A stretch of 64,000 nucleotides of DNA from Hymenobacter sp. DG25A. Its GTDB lineage: Bacteria > Bacteroidota > Bacteroidia > Cytophagales > Hymenobacteraceae. Below are positions 8,185 through 15,775 of this stretch, piece after piece. The stretch covers positions 1-64,000 of the forward strand of contig NZ_CP012623.1 in assembly GCF_001280305.1 (NCBI RefSeq). The letters are read 5' to 3'. Position numbers and translations under genes: made by a program. The notes beneath the pieces are model-generated. The model worked only from the letters and a program-made list of their open reading frames with translations, did no database searches and had not been told where the DNA came from. Each line of letters starts with the position of its first letter. Positions within the stretch are counted from its first letter, which is position 1.

Positions 8185-9702
8185 TTACTCCCGCGCTACC
8201 GCCTTCCCCACCGGCTTCGGGTTCAGATACCGCTCCCGCAAAGCCGCGCCGTCTCCGGTAGCTTTCAGCACGGGCACTGGCTGGGAGGTGTCCACGTCGA
8301 AGCCTTCGATTAAATCCTGCTTCGTGAGGGGCAGGTCGGCGCCGGTTAGGATGTACTTCTGGAACTCGTAGCTGATGTCTTCCTGCAGGTAGGTTTGGGC
8401 CAGGGCCAGGAAACGCTCGTCGGTGAATTTCTGGTCGGGTGGAAGACAGGCCTGGCGCAGCTCGCGCATCAAATCATCGAGGGAGCGGGTGTAGCCGGAG
8501 CGTTTCAGAATCAGGTTATCGAGCCAGAAGGCAAAGAGGGCGCCGCGGCGGTAAGGGAGCTTCCCGAAGCTGGGGTTCTTCCAGTAGTTGTCTTTGATGA
8601 GGTAGTTAGGCTGGTTGCGCTCCGGGTTTTTGTAGAGCCGCTGAATCACGTCGGCGTTGAAGGTCTGCACCCACTGCTCCATGGTCAGCTCGCCGGAGCG
8701 GAGGCGGTTTTTGTAGGCGTAATAGTCGGTGAAGCCTTCCGTAAACCAGGCGTTCAGTTCCTGATGGGCGGCGGTTATCTGGCCGCCAATCCAGTCGTGC
8801 AGCATCTCATGGTGGAACATGTAGCGCAGCAGGTCCCAGTTATTGAAGGGGTTGTTGGTAGACTGCAGTTTGAAGCCCTGGTACAGGCCCTCGCCCCGAA
8901 TGCTCTGCCCCCGCCAGGTGCTGTCGGTGGCCGTTACGGTGGGGCTCATGAACACGGTGTAGCGGGTGGGGCCGGCATCATGCCAGAAGTCGCGCTGGGC
9001 GGTGAGGGCCTGCTGAATGGTGCTGAGCACGCGGGCCTCCTCGTAGTTTTGCCACTGCCCGCGCATGGCCACGTACACGGGGCGGTTCTGGTAGCTGAGC
9101 TGGTGTAGGCGGTAGTCGCCGCCCACATAGAGTGAGCGGTAGAACTCCGTCCAGAGCTTGCCCCGGAAGGTTCGCACGGTGGCGCCCGAGGCAAAGGTGT
9201 TGTGCAGCACGTAGCCCTGGGGGAAGCCCACCCACCGGATGGTAGCCGTGATGTTGGGCGGGGTGGGGGAGGCGGCCAGGGCATCGGGCACCGTAAACAG
9301 ACTTTCGCCCAGCACATGGAAGTAGGTATCCGTTACGCGGGGGCGGTTTACCTGGTCGCGGGTATACTCCTGCGCGTCCTGCTTCACGCGGTAGGAAAAG
9401 CGCACGTCGCGGGTGCGGGGGTGGTACACTACTATGCGGTTGCTGTCGGGCACTATCCGGAAGCGGTAGTCGGCGCCTTCGCCCGCAAAGCCGCTCAGGC
9501 AGCGCAGCAAATCCTTTTCACCCCACACCTCATTGGCGAAGTGGAAGTAGGTGGAATCGGTGGCCTTAGGCGTGCGCACACTCACCTGCACCCGCAGGCC
9601 CTCCGTGCTCATATGCGGGGCGTAGTGCACCTGATACGCTACGCGGTGTTGGGCCCCGGCCAGCAGGGGCAGCAGGCAGCAGAAAAACAGCAGAACTCTC
9701 AT
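8185..9702 (-). CDS. M61-like secreted metallopeptidase
   Basis: The 505-residue protein starts MRVLLFFCCLLPLLAGAQ, a signal peptide. The zinc site is HEMLHDW at about residue 297 (HExxH followed by Trp, typical of the M61/glycyl aminopeptidase group), with a downstream WFTEGFTDYYAY supplying the third ligand Glu about 20 residues later. The N-terminal half is beta-rich, as in M61 enzymes, but the C-terminal PDZ domain of classical M61 members is not obvious, so the exact clan position is open. Export to the periplasm is likely. A perfect minus-strand -7 box (complement of TATATTTG) at 9730-9737 supports the start at 9702. Confidence 0.78.
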   Translation of the reverse strand: MRVLLFFCCLLPLLAGAQHRVAYQVHYAPHMSTEGLRVQVSVRTPKATDSTYFHFANEVWGEKDLLRCLSGFAGEGADYRFRIVPDSNRIVVYHPRTRDVRFSYRVKQDAQEYTRDQVNRPRVTDTYFHVLGESLFTVPDALAASPTPPNITATIRWVGFPQGYVLHNTFASGATVRTFRGKLWTEFYRSLYVGGDYRLHQLSYQNRPVYVAMRGQWQNYEEARVLSTIQQALTAQRDFWHDAGPTRYTVFMSPTVTATDSTWRGQSIRGEGLYQGFKLQSTNNPFNNWDLLRYMFHHEMLHDWIGGQITAAHQELNAWFTEGFTDYYAYKNRLRSGELTMEQWVQTFNADVIQRLYKNPERNQPNYLIKDNYWKNPSFGKLPYRRGALFAFWLDNLILKRSGYTRSLDDLMRELRQACLPPDQKFTDERFLALAQTYLQEDISYEFQKYILTGADLPLTKQDLIEGFDVDTSQPVPVLKATGDGAALRERYLNPKPVGKAVARE

Positions 9703-9825
9703 CGGCAACAGGGCAGGTAAGCGTGTTGGCAAATATAAGCGTGCTGTTATTCAGGGTGTTTCACATAATGATGTGAGTGAAATGGGGGCCTTCGCCATCA
9801 TCTTGCCAAAGAATGACGGGGCCGC

Positions 9826-10314
9826 CTAAGCGGGCGGCAGCAGCACCTTCACGTAGCTCATCATATCCGGCCCGAAACCGGCGCGCTCATACACGGCGCG
9901 GGCTCGGCTGTTCTGGGCAAATACGCTGAGGGTAAGCCAGTGGTAGCCGCGCTCCAGCGCCCAGGTTTCGGCAAACGCCAGCAGGGCGCGGCCCACGCCC
10001 TGGCCTTCGGCGGCGGTAGTCACGGCCAGGTCGGTGATGTGGGCCTGGGTTTGCTGGTAGAAATCGGTGGAGGTGGTGAGGTGCAGCACGCCCACGGGCT
10101 GGCCCTGCTGCTCGGCCAGGAACACGCCGCTGTGCGGGGCGGGGTGGTGCAGGGTTTCCAGCAGCACGGCTATATCCCGCGCCTTCAGCTGAGCCTCGTC
10201 GCGCCAGGCCGGCGGGCCAAACGCCAGCAGGCGGGGCAGCACTTCCCGGATAAAAGGTTCATCGGCGGGCGTGGCCGGCCGGATGTGGGCAGGAGCGGGA
10301 GCAGGAGCAGACAT
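9826..10314 (-). CDS. GNAT family N-acetyltransferase
   Basis: The 162-residue protein has the GNAT fold. ITDLAVTTAAEGQGVGRALL contains acetyl-CoA motif A (Q-x-x-G-x-G), followed by helix 4 and the C-terminal NSRARAVYERAGFGP, which is typical of small-molecule or protein acetyltransferases. The short Ala/Pro-rich N-terminus is probably disordered. The acceptor cannot be inferred. A decayed relative of its last 35 residues is at 5621-5726. Confidence 0.88.
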   Translation of the reverse strand: MSAPAPAPAHIRPATPADEPFIREVLPRLLAFGPPAWRDEAQLKARDIAVLLETLHHPAPHSGVFLAEQQGQPVGVLHLTTSTDFYQQTQAHITDLAVTTAAEGQGVGRALLAFAETWALERGYHWLTLSVFAQNSRARAVYERAGFGPDMMSYVKVLLPPA

Positions 10315-10495
10315 AGCCAGGAGCAGGGTAAGTTGGCTTCCTTATACGGGGCCAGCCGCCCACCTATTCCTTCTTACCACCGTTTCTGCCGCGTGCCGGC
10401 CGCAGATTGCCAATAGGCTATTACCTTTCGATATTCTTTACCAGGCAACGTGTGACAAGATCAGCAAATAGATATGCCATACAGAGCCAAAAGAA

Positions 10496-10803
10496 CGTCA
10501 TGCCGAGGCGCAGCCGAAGCATCTCGCGTGGGGTCGTTGCCAAAGTAACCGTCATGCTGAGCTTGTCGAAGCATCTTGGTAGTGTGGTATACCTTGGCAA
10601 CGAAGCAGTAGAGATGCTTCGACTGCGCTCAGCATGCCCCGTTCTTTTTATGACGTTCTTTTTCCCAACAACATCAGCACGCGAGATGCTTCGGCTACGC
10701 CTCTGCATGACTTGTACTTTCTTTTATAACCCGCTCCTTTTATCACTGGCCTTCCCCTCCAACATCAGCCCGCTAGATGCTTCGCTACCGCTCTGCCTGA
10801 CGG
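10496..10803. repeat. Cluster of REP-like palindromic repeats, cluster B
   Basis: Five or more diverged copies of the same palindromic unit as at 7899-8150 occur in alternating orientation: GTCATGCCGAGGCGCAGCCG, then GTCATGCTGAGCTTGTCGAA with GCATCTTGG, the linker TAGTGTGGTATACCTTGGCA, inverted GAGATGCTTCGACTGCGCTC and GCGAGATGCTTCGGCTACGC, and a degenerate unit at about 10765-10803. The shared linkers show that clusters A and B descend from one composite array. The stretch fills the gap before the broken TonB-C gene. Confidence 0.85.
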
Positions 10804-10870
10804 CCGAATTCCGGCCGGAAGCCTGGCGGATCAATACGCTTTAGAACACCTTATCCCATCATTACAAAGT

Positions 10871-11626
10871 ATGCGCATTCTATCCGGGGCCTGGTTGCTG
10901 GCCCTTACCGTGCTGCCCCTGCTCAGCCAGGCCCAGGACACCAGGAAAGTGGTGAAATACCATCAGTTTCCCGAAATTCCCCAGTACCGCGAAGAGTACT
11001 CCGTGTTGAAAGAAGACCGCACAATCCGGCATGGGGAGTACAAGTGGTTCCACCTGAGAGCATAGAACCCCAGCGTGGCGGGTTTCTACAACCAGGGCCG
11101 CAAGGATAGCATCTGGCACCAGTATTATTACGGGCGGGATATCAAGGTGCAGGCCAAAGGCCGCTACCGCAACGACGAGCAGGTGGGCGTGTGGGAGTTC
11201 TATACCTACGATGGCAAGCTGGAGCAGCAGTACGACTACACCCGGCGGCAGCTGGTGATGAATGACCCCGACAAAACGAACATTACCTTCCGCCCCCTGG
11301 CCGGTGGTGCCGCACTGGAGCTGAACCCCGTCTACATCGGGGGCTTCTCTGCTCTGGCTAGGCTCATGAGCCAAACCATTAGCTACCCCGTGCAGGCGGT
11401 GCGAAATAGGGTGAGTGGTACAGCCATAGTGGCCTTCACGCTGGAGGCCGATGGCAAAACCAGCAACTACCGGGTAGTGCAGTCGGTGGGTTCTGGGATA
11501 GATGAAGAGGTGATGCGCGTAGCGCAGGTGGTTTCGGCGGGTTGGCTGCCCGCTTCGGTAGCCGGCCGGCCCGTGGCCGCCGAAGTGCAGATGCCCTTCG
11601 AATTCCTGAGCGTACCGGGCAGATAG
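10871..11626 (+). pseudogene. TonB C-terminal-domain secreted protein split by an in-frame TAG
   Basis: The frame opens with MRILSGAWLLALTVLPLLSQ, a signal peptide, and runs to a TAG at 11063-11065. The same frame continues without a shift (NPSVAGFYNQGRKDSIWHQY) to 11626. Read through, the product is about 251 residues: a toxin_YwqK/MORN-like repeat region (GRKDSIWHQY, NDEQVGVWEFYTYDGK) and a C-terminal TonB_C-like domain (SGTAIVAFTLEADGKTSNYR). The unchanged frame on both sides shows a nonsense mutation, a sequencing error or, less likely, recoding. An internal start at about 11075 would make only the second part without export. Confidence 0.7.
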
Positions 11627-11790
11627 CGCCCAAAAGGCACTTTCCGACGGGGGGCCTCTGTTGAGTTGCCCTGCCTCCCTGGCTAAAACCATGGCCCGCC
11701 CCACCCAGTGGCGGCCTTTTCCGCCGCCACTTCCGCACCCTGTTTGGGCAGAGGTGCGTAGGTTACCTCATCACCCACTGCCCTGCGCTT

Positions 11791-12471
11791 ATGACCACCG
11801 AAGAACGTAACCGCCTGGCGGTGCTGGAATCATATGATATCCTGTATTCTGCCCAGGAAAAGCTGTTTGACGACCTGGTAGAGCTGGCCGCCTACATTTT
11901 TAGCGTGCCCGTGGCCCGCATTGCCTTCATTCACGAGAAGAACGTGTGGCACAAAGCCAGTGTGGGCATGCCCGCGCAGGAGCTTCTGGCCCTTGAGCAA
12001 ACCCTCTGCACCAAAGCCATAGCGGCCGAGGAGCCGGTGCTGGTGTTTGAGGACTTAGCCACCGAGCCCGGGCCGGGCACCGCTACCAGCCAGGAGCGCA
12101 ACGTGCGGTTTTATGCCGGCGTGCCCGTGCGTACCGCACTGGGCATCCCCATTGGTACCGTGTGCCTGGCCGGGTATGAGCCGCGCCAGCTCACCGGCCC
12201 CGAGCAGCAGCTCCTCGCCCAACTCGCCGACCTGGTGATGCTGGCCCTGGAAGCGCGCCGCCAGCTGCACACCACCCAAAATACCCACGGCTGGGACCGG
12301 CTGCGCGAGGAAGCCGAAGAAGTGCTGCACAACCAAATGGCCGTGGTGCGCTACCTCAAAGCCCGCAGCGACGGCCAGGTGCCCGTGCCCACCGAGCTGC
12401 TGGACCTCATTGGCAAGCGCCTGGAAGAAGTAGCCGAGGTGCTGACGGTGGAGCAGGAAGGGGAGGAATAG
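11791..12471 (+). CDS. GAF domain protein
   Basis: The 226-residue cytoplasmic protein has one GAF domain (about residues 1-155): NRLAVLESYDILYSAQEKLF, a central ARIAFIHEKNVWHKASVGMP, and VRFYAGVPVRTALGIPIGTV. A helical C-terminal tail of about 70 residues (WDRLREEAEEVLHNQ) may form a coiled coil. No output domain follows. The GAF belongs to the same subgroup as that of the LytTR regulator at 62991-63938. It may sense a small ligand or redox state; the partner is unknown. Confidence 0.8.
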   Translation: MTTEERNRLAVLESYDILYSAQEKLFDDLVELAAYIFSVPVARIAFIHEKNVWHKASVGMPAQELLALEQTLCTKAIAAEEPVLVFEDLATEPGPGTATSQERNVRFYAGVPVRTALGIPIGTVCLAGYEPRQLTGPEQQLLAQLADLVMLALEARRQLHTTQNTHGWDRLREEAEEVLHNQMAVVRYLKARSDGQVPVPTELLDLIGKRLEEVAEVLTVEQEGEE

Positions 12472-12492
12472 GGCGGAGACTTTTGCTACTCA

Positions 12493-12641
12493 CTGGCGCG
12501 AGCTTGTAGCTCGTGCTTTCGTTGATGGGAGGCTGCGCCTCCCTTGAAAGGTTAGTCGGCATTGTGCTGGTTTGCCGCGTTGCGGCAGATGAGGTACAAC
12601 CTCATTCTCATGGCTGGGCACGAACTACAAGCTCGCGCCAG
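12493..12641. repeat. Multi-hairpin inverted-repeat element at the edge of the AT-rich island
   Basis: Two 24-bp arms (12493-12516 and 12618-12641, starting CTGGCGCGAGCTTGTAGC; 23 of 24 positions complementary) enclose three perfect hairpins, each with a 3-base loop: GGGAGGC/GCCTCCC at 12527-12543, TGCCGC/GCGGCA at 12573-12587, and TGAGGT/ACCTCA at 12590-12604. The design is too regular for chance. It may be a MITE-like mobile repeat or a structured RNA. The arms are GC-rich, unlike the AT-rich DNA that begins just after it. Confidence 0.75.
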
Positions 12642-12817
12642 ATGGGGTATAAACTCACCATATATCATAGGGTCACCTTACAATGAGGACCTGATGAGCC
12701 ATATAAAAATTATTATAATTGGGAGTGAATCAAGTTTTGTAACAAAATTCTATACTTTAGGGGCGGTATAAAGCTTATTTAACCAATAAATAGTTTATTT
12801 TTTAATACAAACACTAA

Positions 12818-13546
12818 ATGATAGCTGCCATTGATACCAGCAAATACAGTCAACAAGTACAGGGACTACTCAAGTTGTATGACTTATTTCCTTTTCATGA
12901 TCACCCGCTCTGGCAAGCTATAATACGGGGGACCATATCCAAAGAGCAAGTTATTCTCGCCGAAGAGCAACACTTTTTACGGACAAGATCTGGAAGGGCT
13001 CTTAGAAAAGCAGCTGTAATTGAGTGTAGAAGAACAAATAAACGGCTATTAGAAGCTATTGAGCCAACGTATATCGAAGAGTGTACTGATCAAGATGGTA
13101 CACCAACTCATCTTGATTTAATCATCAACCTGTGTTTAGCAGATGGAAGAAAACGAGAGGAACTTAATCACATAGAAAATACCCCAGGTAACATTGCTGC
13201 TATTGCATTGTACAAGGATATAGCAGACCGTGGGCCAGCTTGTCACATCATAGGTGCAGGTGTAGTTGAATACTACTATAGCCAATTATGTGGGCGTATC
13301 TATGAAAGTTATATAAATAATTACGGATTCTCACCTGTGGAAGCAGAGACGTATAGAATACATACTAGTCTAGACTTGGACCACGCTGAAAGGGCATTTG
13401 AAGTAATAGATGAGGGTGTTGCAATTCATGGTATTGATTTAATCAAAGCCAGCGTTCGGGATGCTTTTATTGCAACTAGTCTCCATTATGATGGAATGCT
13501 TCAAGCTGCTCTCAATAACTTTGAATTTTGGAACGGTAAAAAATAA
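12818..13546 (+). CDS. Haem-oxygenase-fold diiron oxidase-like protein (HDO/CADD-like)
   Basis: The 242-residue, all-helical protein fits the iron-containing redox enzyme (HDO) family related to CADD and PqqC/TenA. The expected metal ligands are visible: Glu87 or Glu88 in YIEECT, His98 in GTPTHLDLI, Glu151 in GVVEYYYSQL, and the triad His182-Asp186-His189 in IHTSLDLDHAE. The spacings match those known from Chlamydia CADD (Glu-54-His-type distance, then H-x3-D-x2-H). HDO enzymes use two irons and O2 for N-oxygenation, C-C cleavage or similar oxidations; the substrate here is unknown. It is the first gene of the four-gene AT-rich island, six bases before the next start. Confidence 0.75.
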   Translation: MIAAIDTSKYSQQVQGLLKLYDLFPFHDHPLWQAIIRGTISKEQVILAEEQHFLRTRSGRALRKAAVIECRRTNKRLLEAIEPTYIEECTDQDGTPTHLDLIINLCLADGRKREELNHIENTPGNIAAIALYKDIADRGPACHIIGAGVVEYYYSQLCGRIYESYINNYGFSPVEAETYRIHTSLDLDHAERAFEVIDEGVAIHGIDLIKASVRDAFIATSLHYDGMLQAALNNFEFWNGKK

Positions 13547-13552
13547 AAATAA

Positions 13553-14119
13553 ATGAAAGGTTATATCTACTCTTTATATAGAGGCGCAGATCCAGGAAGG
13601 GGCTTTGTCATGACTGACCCTATATTCGAGGGAATCCCTACTCTTGGAGCCTGTATGCCAAACATAAGACGTTTGGTGTCAAAAGGTGACTATATTTTCA
13701 CAATAAGTGGTAGAGTTCCCAATGTTAAGCAATATATAATAGGAGGTTTTGAAGTTGAAAATAAATTAAATGCCTTAGCAGCACTTGATTATTTCCCTGA
13801 TAAAGCCTTGTCAAAAGCAGAAGATGGAAGCTTTAGAGGTAATATTATAGTTAACAGAGATGGTAGTCAAGTTCAAGGAGATTATCATACTAATTTTGAA
13901 AAGCGGTTGGATAACTACGTGGTTGGTAAAAATCCTTTGTATATTAATAAACCAGATCAAATAGAATTGGCTAGAGTTGAAACTTTAGATTTTTTAAAGA
14001 GGACATTTAAAAGTGATGGGGATAATGTATTTGATGTGTTAGGAAGATGGAGAAAATTAGATGAAAGTCAGGTGAAAGGTATATTAGAATGGCTTAGGTC
14101 AATTAAGCAAGCTTCATAA
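13553..14119 (+). CDS. Nmad2-like (nucleotide-modification-associated domain) protein
   Basis: The 188-residue protein begins MKGYIYSLYRGADPGRGF and carries GIPTLGACMPNIRRLVSKGD, followed by YIFTISG and YIIGGFEVE. That order (aromatic-rich first strand, a TLxxCxPxIRR motif, GDxIxxxSG) is what I recall for the Nmad2 family, predicted by comparative genomics to act in DNA base modification. A second conserved-looking block is VQGDYHTNFEKRLDNYVVG. The gene is AT-rich and packed between the diiron-oxidase gene (6-base gap) and the metallopeptidase gene (2-base gap), so the three are surely cotranscribed. The family call is from pattern memory and could be wrong. Confidence 0.5.
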   Translation: MKGYIYSLYRGADPGRGFVMTDPIFEGIPTLGACMPNIRRLVSKGDYIFTISGRVPNVKQYIIGGFEVENKLNALAALDYFPDKALSKAEDGSFRGNIIVNRDGSQVQGDYHTNFEKRLDNYVVGKNPLYINKPDQIELARVETLDFLKRTFKSDGDNVFDVLGRWRKLDESQVKGILEWLRSIKQAS

Positions 14120-14121
14120 AA

Positions 14122-15243
14122 ATGCTTCCTCAGTTAATAAGTTTCCTGCAAGCTCATCGGGAGCAAGTGCCTGCGTTTTCCCAAAAAATGGGAATCGAGG
14201 AGGAAGCTGTATTGTCTGTGTTAAACAATATTAGAAGTTTTTCATTCTCGGAAATAAGCATATTAGCCTCAAAGTATAAAATGTCTATAACCCAGTTTGT
14301 CTCAAGTAATGAGGATAAACTGGACTTTAGATTTAGATCAACAGCTGAAAACTTAAATCAATTTACTGCGGATCAAAAAGTTACTTATATTGTAGCAAGT
14401 CTACATTCTTTGCTTAAAAAATATGCGTCTCCTAGTCTTATTCCGGAAAATTGGGAAAATGAGCTAACCAAGGATACTGCTTTTGTAAGTAGATTAGTTC
14501 GATATAGTTTGCTTGATGATGATCATGGACGTCCATTATTAGACTTGGCGCTACTTATTGCTGAGAAATTAAATATATTTATTATTGTTAAAGATATAGG
14601 TGTTGATGGAGCTTCAGCATATATAGATGGCTTTGCCTACATAATAATTTCACCTAGGTTTGCGCCTAGAATGTTGTTTACTCTGGCTCATGAGTTGGGT
14701 CATTTAATATTACAACATCATCAAAGCTCGCTTTTTATTGATTATAACGGGGTTGATGTTTTTAGGAAAAAGCACCATAATATTTTGGAAAAATTAGCTA
14801 ATGATTTTTCTACGAATCTCCTTATGCCCGAGCCAGTATTTGCAAGGGCTATTATTGATTTCAAGAAAGAGCACCAAATTCCGTTAGATCATATTGGTGA
14901 TATTGATATAATAAACGCTTCTCATGTATTTGGTGTTAGTTTTGAGGCCGCTGCGATGAGATGTGAACAGCTGCGTCTTCTTCCTGTTGGAAGTGCTAAA
15001 TCGTATTATGAAAAACTTTTAAAGGAATTTAGAAGTCCTGAAAATAGAGGTAGTGAAGTTGATTTAATTAGAAATAAGATTCCAATATTTCCAAATAGTG
15101 CTTCTGTGAATGTTTTAAAAAGTACTTTTATAGCTGTAGATAAAGGGGAAATTTCATCTTCTAAGCTAGCAGCTGTTTTAGGTATTAAATTAGAGCATTT
15201 GTTTGAAATTCATAGCAGATTTCAAGATGAACTATATTATTGA
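14122..15243 (+). CDS. HTH-ImmA/IrrE-like metallopeptidase
   Basis: The 373-residue protein has an XRE-like helix-turn-helix segment at the N-terminus (about residues 18-62, FSQKMGIEEEAVLSVLNN) and a central ImmA/IrrE zinc peptidase domain: HELGHLILQHH with His190, Glu191 and His194, and Glu223 in ILEKLANDFSTNLLMP as the expected third ligand. ImmA-type enzymes cleave a repressor to switch genes on, and IrrE responds to DNA damage. Here the peptidase overlaps a PIN nuclease gene by 17 bases, a layout known from toxin-antitoxin modules with peptidase-linked regulators. The C-terminal 65 residues may be a second helical domain. No signal peptide. Confidence 0.85.
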   Translation: MLPQLISFLQAHREQVPAFSQKMGIEEEAVLSVLNNIRSFSFSEISILASKYKMSITQFVSSNEDKLDFRFRSTAENLNQFTADQKVTYIVASLHSLLKKYASPSLIPENWENELTKDTAFVSRLVRYSLLDDDHGRPLLDLALLIAEKLNIFIIVKDIGVDGASAYIDGFAYIIISPRFAPRMLFTLAHELGHLILQHHQSSLFIDYNGVDVFRKKHHNILEKLANDFSTNLLMPEPVFARAIIDFKKEHQIPLDHIGDIDIINASHVFGVSFEAAAMRCEQLRLLPVGSAKSYYEKLLKEFRSPENRGSEVDLIRNKIPIFPNSASVNVLKSTFIAVDKGEISSSKLAAVLGIKLEHLFEIHSRFQDELYY

Positions 15244-15727
15244 TAACTGTTCATTGGTTAATCTTGCTAATGGTGGTTTGTTAGATGTCTGTACTAGGCT
15301 GCCACATAAATTTTATGTGACACCTTTAGTGTATCATAAAGAATGTACTTCTTGTAAAGGAGAGGTGGCAAATATGATAGCTGCAGGAGCATTAAACTTA
15401 CTTGACTTCGAGCCTGGTATAGAGGACTTTATTGACTTAGCTAATCAATTTTCAATTGATGATGGGGAATGCGAATCTATTTTAGCTTGCAGGGAAAATG
15501 GGTTTGCTTTGGTTTCTGATGACGCAGCTGCTCGTAAATGTGCTAATGCTTTATTAGGTGTAGCTAATTGTACTGGTTCTTTGGGTTTAATAAAACAGCT
15601 TACACATGATGAGCTAATTCAGTGTAATGAAGCTGTAACTGCTTACCATGTTATGAAGGAGTGTGGAGCTTTCTTGCCTAGGTGGCCCGCGCCTGAAATA
15701 TATTTGTGTAAAGAAGAAAGCCTCTAG
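15227..15727 (+). CDS. PIN-domain nuclease-like protein (DUF3368-like)
   Basis: The 166-residue protein starts MNYIIDNCSLVNLANGG. The PIN acidic residues are present: Asp6, Glu39 (VYHKEC), Glu81 (DDGECES) and Asp98/Asp99 (LVSDDAAARK), followed by GSLGLIKQL, like the DUF3368 group. PIN domains are Mg-dependent RNases, often toxins. The start at 15227 overlaps the peptidase gene by 17 bases; a longer frame from 15203 exists, but MNYIIDN is the typical PIN beginning. It is the last gene of the AT-rich island. A terminator overlaps its stop codon. Confidence 0.8.
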   Translation: MNYIIDNCSLVNLANGGLLDVCTRLPHKFYVTPLVYHKECTSCKGEVANMIAAGALNLLDFEPGIEDFIDLANQFSIDDGECESILACRENGFALVSDDAAARKCANALLGVANCTGSLGLIKQLTHDELIQCNEAVTAYHVMKECGAFLPRWPAPEIYLCKEESL

Positions 15728-15754
15728 TACAAAATACAAGAGGCTTTCTTCTTT
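15710..15754 (+). terminator. Terminator overlapping the end of the PIN gene
   Basis: Fifteen-base arms (AAAGAAGAAAGCCTC and its complement) around a 15-base loop, followed by pyrimidine-rich DNA. The left arm includes the last codons of the PIN gene and the stop is at its edge. It marks the end of the island operon. Confidence 0.8.
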
Positions 15755-15775
15755 ACATTCTTAGCTCATTTACTA

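Noticed and set aside
12562..12771. Small plus-strand frame at the island's left edge
   Set aside because: It crosses the structured repeat and its composition changes abruptly midway, so it is not a believable protein.
12661..12817. Promoter for the AT-rich island
   Set aside because: Several AT-rich near matches to TAnnTTTG exist (for example around 12732 and 12753), but none has both boxes at the right spacing, so no site is claimed.
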